64,000 nt of DNA from Verrucomicrobiia bacterium (GTDB lineage: Bacteria > Verrucomicrobiota > Verrucomicrobiia > Palsa-1439): assembly GCA_022072455.1 (NCBI GenBank), contig JAJVHY010000009.1, positions 1 through 64,000 on the forward strand, written 5' to 3'. This document shows positions 23,341 to 31,750 of this stretch, piece after piece; position 1 is the first letter of the stretch; the number at the start of each line of letters is the position of its first letter. Position numbers and translations under genes: made by a program. The notes beneath the pieces are model-generated. The model had not been told where the DNA came from. It searched no databases and saw only the letters and a program-made list of their open reading frames with translations.

Positions 23341-24384
23341 TTACCCCGGCAGGCGAATCGTAAACCGGCACCCGCCCAACGGGCTAGTCGCCAGTTCGAC
23401 CGTGCCGCGATGGAGGCGGACAACATCCGCGACAATCGCCAGTCCCAACCCCGTGCCTTCCGGTAAATCACGGCCCGTCTTTTGAAACGGCCGGAACATT
23501 TCCGCCCGTTGATTTTCAGGAATACCGGGGCCGGAATCTTCGACTATCAGCGTCACCCAACCATCCTGCGGCGTGGTCAGGTTGATCGCAATCACGCCCG
23601 CCGCAGGGGTGAACCGCAGGGCGTTGTCCAATAGATTGGCTAGGGCTTCCTGCAATAAATTCGTAAGCCCGCGTATTAGCACAGGTTCGGTTGGCAGGGT
23701 GAGTCGCAACTCAATCGGTTTCGTTTCGCAGACCGGCTGCGCGTCGGCGGCCACCTCGCGCACCAAGTCGTTGAGCGTGACCGGCGCGAACTGATGGCGG
23801 AGATCATCGTGCGCCAGCCGGGCGAGAGTCAGTAGTTGGTTTACTGTGTGCGTGAGCCGGTGGACGTCTTCGAGCATGCCGCCAATCACCGCGCGGTACT
23901 CGCCGGGCGGACGGTCCTGCTGCAAACACGTCTCACCGGTCGTGCGTAACGCGGCGAGCGGATTGCGCAATTGGTGCGCGGCGTCGTAGCTGAACCGTTC
24001 CAACCGCGCCAACGCCTCGTCATAGCGGTCAAACGCGGAATTGAGCGTGCGCGCGAGCCGGCCAATCTCGTCGTCCGCGACTTCCGGTTGAATCCGTTGC
24101 TCCAGCTTGCCGGCGCAGATTTCCTCGGCGGGCACCACGATTTTCTGAAGGGGTTGCACCAGTTGCCGGGAAATCCACCACGCGCCCACCAACGCCACCG
24201 GAAACAAGACCACGATCAATCCGCCCAGCACCAGCGCCTCCTCGAACTCTTCCGCTTGCAAGCCGGGATGCTCGCGGGCTTCGTGGGCATTGAACACCAT
24301 CATGACTGTCAGCACCGACACGAAGATGATGACCGTGTGCAACGCCAGCCACTTGAAAAATTTGACGCGCAGCGAGCCTCTCAC
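23341..24384 (-). CDS. Sensor histidine kinase
   Basis: 347 residues. Two membrane spans (about 14-32 and 52-72) enclose a short periplasmic loop (HEAREHPGLQAEEFEEA). A HAMP-like linker follows, then the dimerisation helix with His137 in FSYDAAHQLRNPLAAL. The ATPase domain has N-box NLLDNALRF, VEDSGPGIP and GTGLGLAIV. The small sensor loop suggests it senses a membrane or periplasmic cue, or accessory proteins. The ATG at 24384 overlaps the regulator stop. Its likely targets include the divergent YceI/PKS operon, inferred from position only. Confidence 0.93.
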   Translation of the reverse strand: MRGSLRVKFFKWLALHTVIIFVSVLTVMMVFNAHEAREHPGLQAEEFEEALVLGGLIVVLFPVALVGAWWISRQLVQPLQKIVVPAEEICAGKLEQRIQPEVADDEIGRLARTLNSAFDRYDEALARLERFSYDAAHQLRNPLAALRTTGETCLQQDRPPGEYRAVIGGMLEDVHRLTHTVNQLLTLARLAHDDLRHQFAPVTLNDLVREVAADAQPVCETKPIELRLTLPTEPVLIRGLTNLLQEALANLLDNALRFTPAAGVIAINLTTPQDGWVTLIVEDSGPGIPENQRAEMFRPFQKTGRDLPEGTGLGLAIVADVVRLHRGTVELATSPLGGCRFTIRLPG

Positions 24385-25061
24385 CGTCGTTCCTCCAGCA
24401 CAAAGCCGACCCCGCGAACCGTGTGTAGCAGCGACCCGGCACGGCCTTTGTCTATTTTGTCGCGGAGCCGGGAAATGTGGACATCAATCACGTTGTCCAT
24501 CGAGGTGAACCGCGACCGCACCTGCCACACTTCGCGCGCCAACATTTCGCGCGACACCGTCTGACCCCGGTGTTCCAACAGGTACCGCAACAGGTCAAAC
24601 TCCCGCGGCGTCAACTCAATCGCCTCCGCGCCGCGTTGCACGGTGCGCGTTCGCAAATCCAGCGTCAGATCCGCCAGCGTCTGTTGCACTGGCTGCGCGC
24701 CGGTGCTCCGCCGCAACAACGCCTGAATTCGCGCCAGCAATTCCCCGAACGCATACGGTTTCACGAGGTAGTCATCGGCGCCCGCGTCGAGGCCGACAAT
24801 CCGTTCCTCCACCCGACCGCGCGCCGTGGTGATAAGCACCGGTACCGCGGGTTGTGTGCGGCGCAATTCGGCCAGCAACTTCAACCCATCGTCATCCGGC
24901 AACCCGAGATCGAGGAGTACCAATTGGAGGTCCGGTTGCGCCAGCAGCGACCGCGCGAGTCGCCCCGTCCCGGCGTGGTTGACCGTGAAGCCGGCCTCCC
25001 GCAGTCCCCGGGTCAGACTCCTGGCCAGCGCGGCATCGTCTTCGACGACGAGTATGCTCAT
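24381..25061 (-). CDS. OmpR/PhoB family response regulator
   Basis: 226 residues: receiver domain with acidic pair Glu7-Asp8-Asp9, phospho-acceptor Asp51 (LVLLDLGLPDDDG) and Lys in YLVKPYAFGEL. The DNA-binding winged helix has ELTPREFDLLRYLLEHRGQT, SMDNVIDVHISRLRDKID and VRGVGFVLEERR. It is the partner of the downstream kinase. The gene is transcribed away from the YceI/PKS operon, with a 109-base shared control region, so it may regulate both directions. Start ATG at 25061. Confidence 0.95.
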   Translation of the reverse strand: MSILVVEDDAALARSLTRGLREAGFTVNHAGTGRLARSLLAQPDLQLVLLDLGLPDDDGLKLLAELRRTQPAVPVLITTARGRVEERIVGLDAGADDYLVKPYAFGELLARIQALLRRSTGAQPVQQTLADLTLDLRTRTVQRGAEAIELTPREFDLLRYLLEHRGQTVSREMLAREVWQVRSRFTSMDNVIDVHISRLRDKIDKGRAGSLLHTVRGVGFVLEERR

Positions 25062-25134
25062 CGGCTGTTTTCCTACCACCCAGCGCCGGCAAACACCACC
25101 GGCAAATCCTTAACAAATCTTCAGATGGAATCAG

Positions 25135-25163
25135 TTGAGTGCCGCCCCCGGTGTGTCGATAGT
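25135..25163 (+). promoter_or_regulatory. Candidate leaderless promoter of the YceI/PKS operon
   Basis: TTGAGT (25135-25140), 17-base spacer, GATAGT (25158-25163), then 7 bases to the ATG at 25171. No Shine-Dalgarno sequence is present. Confidence 0.5.
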
Positions 25164-25170
25164 GCGCACC

Positions 25171-25722
25171 ATGAAATTGAAAATCGTTTTCGCGCTGCTG
25201 GCGGTGTCCAGCCTCAGCCACGCCGAACAAGTGTTGCCGGCGGAAGCGGCGATTACCTTTGCCGGAAAATCCACGTTGCATGACTTTACCGGTCAGGTGA
25301 CTGCGGCCCCGTTCAACATTCAAATCTCGGAAAATCCCACCAACCACCTCCGCGAATGCGCCGCGACCGTGGCGGTCACCGTCACGAATATGTCCACCGC
25401 CAAGCCCGCGCGGGACCGCAAAATGTTCGCCATGTTCAACGCGCCGACGCACCCGCTTATCCGCGCCGTCGTCGAACACCTGCCGGTCCCGACCGGGCGA
25501 CTCCAGCGGGCCACGGTGCGATTGACCATTGCCGGGAAGGAGCAAACTGTCGCGGCGCTTGTCGAAGACTGGCAGGAAACCAATGGACAGATTACCTTTC
25601 GCCTGACTTGCGATGTCTCACTGAAAGAATTCGGACTGGAAGCCCCCTCGGTCATCGGGCTGATCCGAGTTGCCGACAAAGTCCACGTCGATTGTGCCGT
25701 CAAAACGCGCGGAGGAAGCTGA
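25171..25722 (+). CDS. YceI-like periplasmic lipid-binding protein
   Basis: 183 residues with signal peptide MKLKIVFALLAVSSLSHA. The mature part has the YceI pattern ITFAGKSTLHDFTGQVTA, a middle segment with NAPTHPLIRAVVEHL and a final strand set ending VHVDCAVKTRG. YceI proteins form a lipocalin-like barrel that binds long isoprenoid or fatty chains in the periplasm. Only 4 bases separate it from the type III PKS gene, which makes it the first gene of that operon. A role in binding or carrying the amphiphilic polyketide product is therefore a reasonable inference. The start is supported by the signal peptide and the -10 box 7 bases upstream. Confidence 0.75.
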   Translation: MKLKIVFALLAVSSLSHAEQVLPAEAAITFAGKSTLHDFTGQVTAAPFNIQISENPTNHLRECAATVAVTVTNMSTAKPARDRKMFAMFNAPTHPLIRAVVEHLPVPTGRLQRATVRLTIAGKEQTVAALVEDWQETNGQITFRLTCDVSLKEFGLEAPSVIGLIRVADKVHVDCAVKTRGGS

Positions 25723-25726
25723 ACCC

Positions 25727-26845
25727 ATGAGCGCCTACATCCACCACATCGAAACCCTCGTCCCCGAAACATTCTGCCGGCAGGATTACATCCGCGACCG
25801 GATGATGGAGTGGTCCGGCAATCCCCGCACCGCCCGGTACATCCGCGCCGTGTACGACCGGTCGGGAATCGCGAAACGCCACAGCGTGTTGCCGGATTTT
25901 CAACGCGGTGTGCCGACAGAGCTTTTTCACGACGACGCGCTCGAACCATCCACCGCCGAGCGGAACCGCTGTTACATCCGGTACGCGCGGGAGTTGTCGG
26001 TTGAAATCGCCCGCCGCGCTTTGAGTGGATTTTCTCCGGCCGATGTGACGCATGTCGTCACCGCCTCCTGTACCGGCTTCTACAATCCCGGTATGGACTA
26101 CGACATCGTCGTCGGTCTTGGTCTGCCGCCGACGGTCGAACGCTACAATCTCGGTTTCATGGGCTGTTACGCGGCGATGCCGGCGTTGCGGATGGCGGAG
26201 CAGTTTTGCCGGGCCAACCCGCGCGCGGTCGTCCTCGTCGTCTGCCTCGAACTCTGTACGCTGCATTTTCAACTGCGCGACAATCCCGACAACATCCTCG
26301 CGAACGCGCTGTTCGCCGACGGCGTGGCGGCGGCGGTTGTCAGCGCCCGAGCACCGGCCGGTCACGCGCCGGTGTTGCGGCTTGGTGAATTTCTCCCGGC
26401 ACTGGCCACGGAAGGCGGCGGCGACATGGCATGGGAAGTCGGCAATACCGGCTTCAACATCGTCCTGTCCAGCTACGTCCCCGACATCATCGCCGGCAGC
26501 ATCGGGCCGATTGTGGACAACATCCTCGCCCGGCGTGGCCGGCAACGCGGGGAGATTGACCGGTGGGCGATTCATCCCGGCGGCAAGTCCATCCTCGACA
26601 AACTTGAACGCTGCCTGCTGCTCGAACCGAGTCAACTGCAACAGTCCCGCGACGTGCTCCGCGATTTCGGCAACATGAGCAGCGCGACGATTCTGTTCGT
26701 GTTGCGGCGGATACTCGACACGCTGACGCCCGGTCATGCCGAACAGATTTGCGCGATGGCGTTTGGGCCGGGGTTGACGATTGAGACGGCGTTGTTGGAA
26801 GCCGTCCCGGCGGCGAAGCCGGAACCAGTCCTCGTCGAGGTCTAG
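25727..26845 (+). CDS. Type III polyketide synthase (chalcone/stilbene synthase-like)
   Basis: 372 residues with the full catalytic triad: Cys147 in LGFMGCYAAMPALR, His283 in WAIHPGGKSILD and Asn316 in GNMSSATILFVL. The arrangement FMGCYAA and the neighbouring genes match bacterial alkylresorcinol/alkylpyrone synthases (SrsA, BpsA), which extend long fatty acyl starters with malonyl units. A GGAGG sequence lies 16-12 bases before the ATG at 25727. The product is likely a lipid-like phenol or pyrone incorporated in, or associated with, membranes. Downstream methyltransferase and hydroxylase functions would convert it to methoxylated or quinone forms. Confidence 0.93.
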   Translation: MSAYIHHIETLVPETFCRQDYIRDRMMEWSGNPRTARYIRAVYDRSGIAKRHSVLPDFQRGVPTELFHDDALEPSTAERNRCYIRYARELSVEIARRALSGFSPADVTHVVTASCTGFYNPGMDYDIVVGLGLPPTVERYNLGFMGCYAAMPALRMAEQFCRANPRAVVLVVCLELCTLHFQLRDNPDNILANALFADGVAAAVVSARAPAGHAPVLRLGEFLPALATEGGGDMAWEVGNTGFNIVLSSYVPDIIAGSIGPIVDNILARRGRQRGEIDRWAIHPGGKSILDKLERCLLLEPSQLQQSRDVLRDFGNMSSATILFVLRRILDTLTPGHAEQICAMAFGPGLTIETALLEAVPAAKPEPVLVEV

Positions 26846-26846
26846 C

Positions 26847-28721
26847 GTGTACACTCGCGCGCAACGTGCCGTCGCGCTCGCGTACGGGATTGTCTGTCAC
26901 GGACTCTACGTCGTGGCGGTTGGCTTGATGGGCTACAGTTTCTACAACGGGCTCACACCCGGCCACGGTCATCTGCCGGGGGTGTGGGGTGTGGCCGGCA
27001 ATACGATGTTGCTTCTGCAATTTCCCATCCTCCACTCGTGGTTGCTGACGAACCGGGGGCGCGCGCTCGTGGCGCGGTTGGCGCCGCTCAAACTGGGACG
27101 TGATTTGGCAACGACCACGTTCGCGATCATCGCGGCGCTGCAACTGATTGCAGTGTTCTTTTGGTGGACGCCCTCCGGTCACGTGTGGTGGAAGGTCGGC
27201 CAGTGGATGGTGATCCCCGCCACAGGCGCGTGGCTGTTCTTGGTGAAATCCATTTTTGACTCAGACATGCGCCTGCAGACCGGCTTCCTCGGTTGGGGAA
27301 GTGTGGTGCGCAATCGCCGGCCCGACTTCAAACCGTTCTCCACCCGTGGGGTCTACCGGTACACGCGCCAGCCGATCTATTTGTCGTTCGCGTTGATCCT
27401 GTGGACGAGCGCGGTGTGGACGCCGGACCAATTGACATTGGCAATTTTGTGGACAGGATATTGCGTCGTGGGCGCGGCATTGAAAGAACGAAGATTTTTG
27501 GCGTGGTTCGGCGAGGCGTACCGGAACTACCAGCAGCGCGTGCCGTTTTTCCTCCCGGGCCGGCCACGCGCGGCGGCTGCGCCGGCAACTGACTGTGATG
27601 TCTTGATCGTCGGCGCGGGGCCGGTCGGATTGTTGCTGGCGAATCTATTGGGCAAGGCCGGCGTGCGCACAATCGTCGTCGAGCGTCGCACCGCGCCACC
27701 CAGCCAATCCATGGCCATCGGCATCACGCCGCCGTCGTTGGAGATTCTGGAGAAACTCGGGCTGGCGGATGAGTTCGTGCAACGCGGCGTCCGCATCCAC
27801 ACCGCGCACGTCACCGAGAATGGCCGGTATCTCGGGCATGTGGATTTTTCGCGGATTCAGGCGGCGCATCAGTTCATCCTCTCGCTCCCGCAGGTGGAGA
27901 CGGTGGGATTACTCTGGAACAACCTCCGCCGGTACGACTGCGTGCAACTGTGGCCGGCCACGGAATGCACCGCGTTGGAACAACACGCGACGCACGTTGA
28001 AGTCCAGTTGAATGACCGGCGTATTTCCAGCCGGTATGTCGTGGGTTGTGACGGTCATCGGAGTCGCATCCGCGAACTGGCCGGGATTCCAGTGCAGGTG
28101 AAGACGTACCGGCCCCGGTTTTTGATGGCTGATTTTGCGGATGAATCCGGGTTGGGTGCCGAGGCGCATTTGTTTTTCACGGCGCGCGGGTCGGTGGAGT
28201 CTTTTCCTCTGCCGGGGGGCCGGCGGCGGTGGATTGCGATGATCACCGACCGGGTTGTGGCGGACGCGGACCGGTATTTGGTCGAGCAAGTGCGCCGGTT
28301 GACGGGATATGATTTACGGGGCGCGGCGCAATACTCGCAGAGCGCGTTTCAACCGCAACGGTTGTTGGCGCGGCGGTTTTACCGGGGGCGCGTGGTGTTG
28401 TGTGGCGACGCGGCGCATGTGATGAGCCCGATCGGCGGCCAGGGGATGAACACCGGGTTTGCGGACGCGGAGTTGCTCGCGAACGTGTTGACGGGCTCGG
28501 CGGATTTCCGGTTGTACGAGACGGCGCGCCGGCGGGCGTTCTTGGTGGCGGCCGGGCGGGCGGCGCGCGGGATGTGGTTGGGGACGCGGCGCGGCGCGGT
28601 GTTGTCTGAATTACGCGCGCGGTTCATTCGCGATTATCTCTTCCGCGGGGAAGTGCGCGACCGGGTGGCGGCCTATTTTGCGATGTTGACGATTCCACTG
28701 AATCCGGTGGCGCGCCGATGA
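26847..28721 (+). CDS. Fusion: ICMT-type membrane methyltransferase + FAD-dependent aromatic hydroxylase
   Basis: 624 residues from a GTG start two bases after the PKS stop. Residues 1-240 form a multi-span membrane domain with the isoprenylcysteine-methyltransferase-type SAM motif GVYRYTRQPIYLSF (about 169-182) and ALKERRFLAWFGEAYRNY. After a short Ala/Pro linker, residues 251-624 form a PHBH-type flavin monooxygenase with VGAGPVG (255-261), VGCDGHRSR (about 399-407) and CGDAAHVMSPIGGQGMN (519-535). In Streptomyces srsABC, SrsB (methyltransferase) and SrsC (hydroxylase) are separate; here both are on one chain in the same order. No in-frame ATG precedes the flavin motif, which supports a real fusion. 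Likely role: O-methylation and ring hydroxylation of the PKS product at the membrane. Confidence 0.85.
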   Translation: MYTRAQRAVALAYGIVCHGLYVVAVGLMGYSFYNGLTPGHGHLPGVWGVAGNTMLLLQFPILHSWLLTNRGRALVARLAPLKLGRDLATTTFAIIAALQLIAVFFWWTPSGHVWWKVGQWMVIPATGAWLFLVKSIFDSDMRLQTGFLGWGSVVRNRRPDFKPFSTRGVYRYTRQPIYLSFALILWTSAVWTPDQLTLAILWTGYCVVGAALKERRFLAWFGEAYRNYQQRVPFFLPGRPRAAAAPATDCDVLIVGAGPVGLLLANLLGKAGVRTIVVERRTAPPSQSMAIGITPPSLEILEKLGLADEFVQRGVRIHTAHVTENGRYLGHVDFSRIQAAHQFILSLPQVETVGLLWNNLRRYDCVQLWPATECTALEQHATHVEVQLNDRRISSRYVVGCDGHRSRIRELAGIPVQVKTYRPRFLMADFADESGLGAEAHLFFTARGSVESFPLPGGRRRWIAMITDRVVADADRYLVEQVRRLTGYDLRGAAQYSQSAFQPQRLLARRFYRGRVVLCGDAAHVMSPIGGQGMNTGFADAELLANVLTGSADFRLYETARRRAFLVAAGRAARGMWLGTRRGAVLSELRARFIRDYLFRGEVRDRVAAYFAMLTIPLNPVARR

Positions 28722-29419
28722 CGGTCTCATTTGAACGCCGCGCGGAACTGCCGGAGTTGATGGATTTGCCGGACTGCGATGAGTCGCGGTTGTTGCGAAC
28801 GGTCCAGCAATTCCGCTGGATCAATGGCCTCGCCGCGCGGTATCGCACGAGCCTCCGCCGGTATGTGCTCGACGACATGCGCCCGGGCCGGGCGTACCGG
28901 TTGGTGGATGTGGGGGCGGGCGGCTGCGAGATAGCGGTGTGGTTGTTGCGCGCGGCGGCGCGGCGCGGATTGCGATTGACGGTGACGGCGATTGACAGCG
29001 ATCCCCGCATCGTTCGATTCGCGCGAAGCCGGTATGGCACGGTGGCGGGATTGGAGATTCGGGAGATGAATGCGTTCGACCTCCCAGAGTTGGGGCGACC
29101 GGATTATTTGTTCTCCAATCACGTGTTGCACCACTTGCCGGATGCGAAGGTGGTGGAGCTGCTGCAGTTGGCCGGCAAGGTGACGCGGCGCGCGGCGGTG
29201 TTCAGCGATTTGGAGCGCAGCCCACTCTCGTATTGGGGATATTCTGGGTTGGCGACGGTGTTCTTGCACCGGAGTTTTGCCCGGTATGACGGGAGGTTGT
29301 CGGTGCGAAAAGGTTTTCGGGCCGGTGAATTGCGAGCCTTCCTCCAGCGGGCCGGCCACCAAGGACACGTGGAGAAATTATTTCCCGGCCGGTTGGTGAT
29401 GGTGGTGCAGCCCAACTAA
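28718..29419 (+). CDS. Class I SAM methyltransferase of the PKS operon
   Basis: 233 residues. SAM motif I is LVDVGAGGCEIAVWLL (from residue 62), with acidic motif II ATAIDSDP-like VTAIDSDPRIV and a post-I block DYLFSNHVLHHLPDAKV. A methyltransferase of this look commonly ends type III PKS/FAD oxidoreductase gene sets. The ATG at 28718 overlaps the stop of the fusion gene. It could methylate carbon or oxygen on the polyketide ring, giving this short operon two methylation steps. The 3' end shares four bases with the convergent oxidase gene. Confidence 0.87.
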   Translation: MTVSFERRAELPELMDLPDCDESRLLRTVQQFRWINGLAARYRTSLRRYVLDDMRPGRAYRLVDVGAGGCEIAVWLLRAAARRGLRLTVTAIDSDPRIVRFARSRYGTVAGLEIREMNAFDLPELGRPDYLFSNHVLHHLPDAKVVELLQLAGKVTRRAAVFSDLERSPLSYWGYSGLATVFLHRSFARYDGRLSVRKGFRAGELRAFLQRAGHQGHVEKLFPGRLVMVVQPN

Positions 29420-30792
29420 CTGGAGAACCCGATCCCCAGCAGGTCGAGGGTTCGCAACAAGAGGCCGGGCTTGTTACCGGCGTCAACCCGGCGGAGCGAA
29501 CGAGTGATGATATTGACGGCCCAGGAGCGGATTGGTTCGGGCGGGTAGGGCAGGGGTGAGTGGCGGACGATGGCGAGATCAAGGAGCGGGCTGGGTTTGC
29601 CCAGCACTTGATGGGCGAGGATCTGCCCGGCCAGATGAGAATTCGCGACGCCGAGACCGGTGTAGCCCAAGCCGTAGTGAATTCGTCCGCCCGCCAGCGT
29701 GCCGAAGAACGGCGTGAGCCGGGTGGTCGAGGCAATCGGTCCGCCCCAAGCGTAGGGGAATTTCAGGTCGGCGAGTTGGGGAAAATGCCGGGAGAAACTG
29801 GCGCGCAACGCGGTGTAATGCGTTTCGGAATGATCACAATTTTCGGCGACGCGATTTGGCGGGTAGTACCGGGCTTCGCTGGTGCCCCAGAGAATGCGGT
29901 TGTCGGCGGTGAGCCGGTAGTAGTTGAAGAAGGTGCGGCCGTCCACGACGGCTTGTCGGTTGCGCCAACCGATGGCGGCGTGTTGCGCGGGGGTGAGCGG
30001 TTCGCTGACGAGGACGTAATCGTAGAGCGGGATATACCGGCGGAGCAGCCGGGGGGCAAGGTGATGCGAGTAGGCGTTGGTGGCGAGGATGACTTTGTCG
30101 GCAGAAACAGTGCCGGTCGCGGTTGTGACGCGGACCGGTGAGCGAGTCGCTTGCAGTGCCGTGACCGGTGTTCGTTCGTAAATTTGGACGCCTTGTTCCG
30201 TCGCGATGTCGCGGAGATGATCCACGATCTTGATGGGGTTGACGATACCCCACGTCGGATCAATCGCACCGCCGAGGTAGAGCGGGCTGTTTAATTCGGC
30301 GCGAGTCTCTTCGGCAGAGAGCACGCGCGCGCCGGTAATGCCGATTTGCGTGGCGGCGGCTACGTTTTCGCGGGCGTCATCCACTTGCGCAGGCGTGAGC
30401 GCGACGAAAAGTTGGCCGGTACGGGTGTAATCGCAGTCGCGATTGTGTTGCCGGAAGAAACCGCCGATGTCGTCGAGGTTTTGGAGGCCGACGGCCGCCA
30501 TGCGCCGGGCTTCCTCGATCCCAAAGTGCGCGATGGCCTTTTGGTGGGAGTGGTCGAGGCAGCCGCTGACTTGGCCGGCATTGCGTCCGCTGCCGCCGTA
30601 GCCGAGGACGGCTTGTTCGAGGAGGATGATGCGGGCGTCGGGTGCGAGTTCTTTCAGCCGCACCGCCGTCCAAAGTCCGGTAAAACCGCCGCCGATGATG
30701 GCGATGTCGGCGCAAAGTTCACCGGGCAAGGTGACGGCATCGCGATGTGGCCGGGTGGCCAGCCAATAGGAGGCTTGTTCAATGGGGCGCAC
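29416..30792 (-). CDS. FAD-dependent amine oxidase (gamma-glutamylputrescine oxidase-like, DAO family)
   Basis: 458 residues. The dinucleotide motif is IAIIGGGFTGLWTA (about 31-44), followed by EQAVLGYGGSGRNAGQVSG, a hallmark of PuuB-like enzymes. A C-terminal block reads THYTALRASFSRHFPQL then FPYAWGGPIASTTRLTPF and YGLGYTGLGVANSHLAGQ. These enzymes oxidise gamma-glutamylputrescine or related amines to aldehydes. The GTG at 30792 is the most sensible start: earlier codons add a tail without homology. It faces the polyamine transporter genes on the same strand, with an accessory island in between. Confidence 0.8.
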   Translation of the reverse strand: MRPIEQASYWLATRPHRDAVTLPGELCADIAIIGGGFTGLWTAVRLKELAPDARIILLEQAVLGYGGSGRNAGQVSGCLDHSHQKAIAHFGIEEARRMAAVGLQNLDDIGGFFRQHNRDCDYTRTGQLFVALTPAQVDDARENVAAATQIGITGARVLSAEETRAELNSPLYLGGAIDPTWGIVNPIKIVDHLRDIATEQGVQIYERTPVTALQATRSPVRVTTATGTVSADKVILATNAYSHHLAPRLLRRYIPLYDYVLVSEPLTPAQHAAIGWRNRQAVVDGRTFFNYYRLTADNRILWGTSEARYYPPNRVAENCDHSETHYTALRASFSRHFPQLADLKFPYAWGGPIASTTRLTPFFGTLAGGRIHYGLGYTGLGVANSHLAGQILAHQVLGKPSPLLDLAIVRHSPLPYPPEPIRSWAVNIITRSLRRVDAGNKPGLLLRTLDLLGIGFSS

Positions 30793-31040
30793 GGGAGCAG
30801 TGTAACATAGCCGGGATGGAGTGAGGGGCGACGAAAGAACATTTTGTTGGCTACAACTTTCACCCAATGACGCAAAGCGGGGAATTGCAGGGCACGAATC
30901 CCCGTCGTTTGGGGTTCGCGCCGTCGAGGAAGACATGCCATCACTCGCGGCGGACAGCCTAAACGACAGGCATGCCCACCCTACAAATCCGGCGGCAGTA
31001 TCAAACGCAGCTCGAATTCTTGAGTGTCAGGACGTTCAAG
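30793..31040. other. Intergenic stretch without a supportable gene
   Basis: An open frame crosses it from 30821 into the antitoxin gene, but the encoded sequence is unlike any family and has no start signals. The segment near 30940-30990 contains short repeated words (GCATGCC, CCCACCCTAC) often seen in intergenic repeats. Confidence 0.4.
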
Positions 31041-31069
31041 TTGGCAAATCTGGATGGCCACGATATAGT
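31041..31069 (+). promoter_or_regulatory. Leaderless promoter of the toxin-antitoxin pair
   Basis: TTGGCA (31041-31046), 17-base spacer, TATAGT (31064-31069), then 6 bases to the ATG at 31076; no Shine-Dalgarno sequence. Confidence 0.55.
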
Positions 31070-31075
31070 TTGGCC

Positions 31076-31291
31076 ATGACAACGCTGGCGTTGAAAGAAA
31101 TGAGTCTGGCTGAGAAGCTCGCCGCGATGGAAGCCTTGTGGGAGGACTTATCGCGCACACCCGAAGCCGTCGAATCTCCCGCTTGGCACAAGGAAGTGCT
31201 TGAGCAGCGGCAGAACCGGGTCGCCGAAGGCAAGGCCGGATATACCTCGTGGGAATCGGCCAAGGCTGACATTCGCCGCGAAGTTTCGTGA
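31076..31291 (+). CDS. Antitoxin, addiction-module (Unstab_antitox) family
   Basis: 71 residues matching the short helical antitoxins of PF09720: LSLAEKL-like EMSLAEKLAAMEALWEDL at the N-terminus, SPAWHKEVLEQRQNRVAEG in the middle and a final SWESAKADIRREV. These bind and block RelE/ParE-type toxins. The ATG at 31076 follows a -10 box by six bases. Its stop overlaps the toxin start (GTGA), the usual TA arrangement. Confidence 0.85.
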   Translation: MTTLALKEMSLAEKLAAMEALWEDLSRTPEAVESPAWHKEVLEQRQNRVAEGKAGYTSWESAKADIRREVS

Positions 31292-31578
31292 GAATCGAGA
31301 TTCACGACGACGCCCGGCATGATCTGATTGCCGGCTTCCACTTCTACGAGAAACAAGAAGCCGGGCTTGGCACCTACTTCCTCGACTACCTGTTCTCCGA
31401 TATTGATTCGCTGCAACTGTATGCTGGGATTCACGCAATCGTGTTCAACCAGCACCGCTGCCTGTCCAAGCGTTTTCCATTTGCCGTCTACTACACCGTG
31501 ATTGGCGACACTGTTCACATCAACGCTGTGCTGGATTGCCGACGGAATCCGACTTGGATCAAACAGCGGCTGACGTAA
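31288..31578 (+). CDS. RelE/ParE family toxin
   Basis: 96 residues with the ParE/RelE barrel pattern: EIHDDARHDLIAGFHFYEKQ, a central helix (GLGTYFLDYLFSDIDSLQL) and the C-terminal strand set FPFAVYYTVIGDTVHINAVLDCRRNP. Members inhibit gyrase or cut ribosome-bound mRNA; sequence does not decide which. It starts with GTG inside the antitoxin stop. A hairpin follows 10 bases after the stop. Stand-alone chromosomal TA pairs like this are frequent in accessory islands, matching the altered composition further right. Confidence 0.88.
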   Translation: MRIEIHDDARHDLIAGFHFYEKQEAGLGTYFLDYLFSDIDSLQLYAGIHAIVFNQHRCLSKRFPFAVYYTVIGDTVHINAVLDCRRNPTWIKQRLT

Positions 31579-31588
31579 AAGACGCTGA

Positions 31589-31607
31589 CCCCACGAAGCT
31601 CGTGGGG
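31589..31607 (+). terminator. Hairpin after the toxin gene, possible terminator
   Basis: CCCCACGA-AGC-TCGTGGGG: an 8-base perfect stem with a 3-base loop, 10 bases after the toxin stop. No T-run follows, so intrinsic termination is uncertain. The 31608-31750 remainder shows no gene. Confidence 0.35.
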
Positions 31608-31750
31608 GGTAGTGATGTCATAGGACCCCGGTAGTGCCCCGGTAACGCAGCTACAACGAAGCCTAGAATGTCTGCGAGTGAAAAAAGCATCTCGTCTCGA
31701 CATTCACCCGCGCATACTTCAAACTCCGCACAACCACGAGAGGGGAGACA

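Noticed and set aside
26847-28721. Possible sequencing frameshift joining two genes
   Set aside because: The frame is continuous through a plausible Ala/Pro linker, with no disturbed codons, and no in-frame start precedes the flavin-binding motif. Kept as a true fusion, though relatives should be checked.
30821-31075. Open frame extending the antitoxin upstream by 85 residues
   Set aside because: The antitoxin family is about 70 residues long, and a promoter with its -10 box at 31064-31069 lies inside the extension.
31589-31607. Strong intrinsic terminator after the toxin gene
   Set aside because: Good stem but no T-run; listed only as a low-confidence hairpin.
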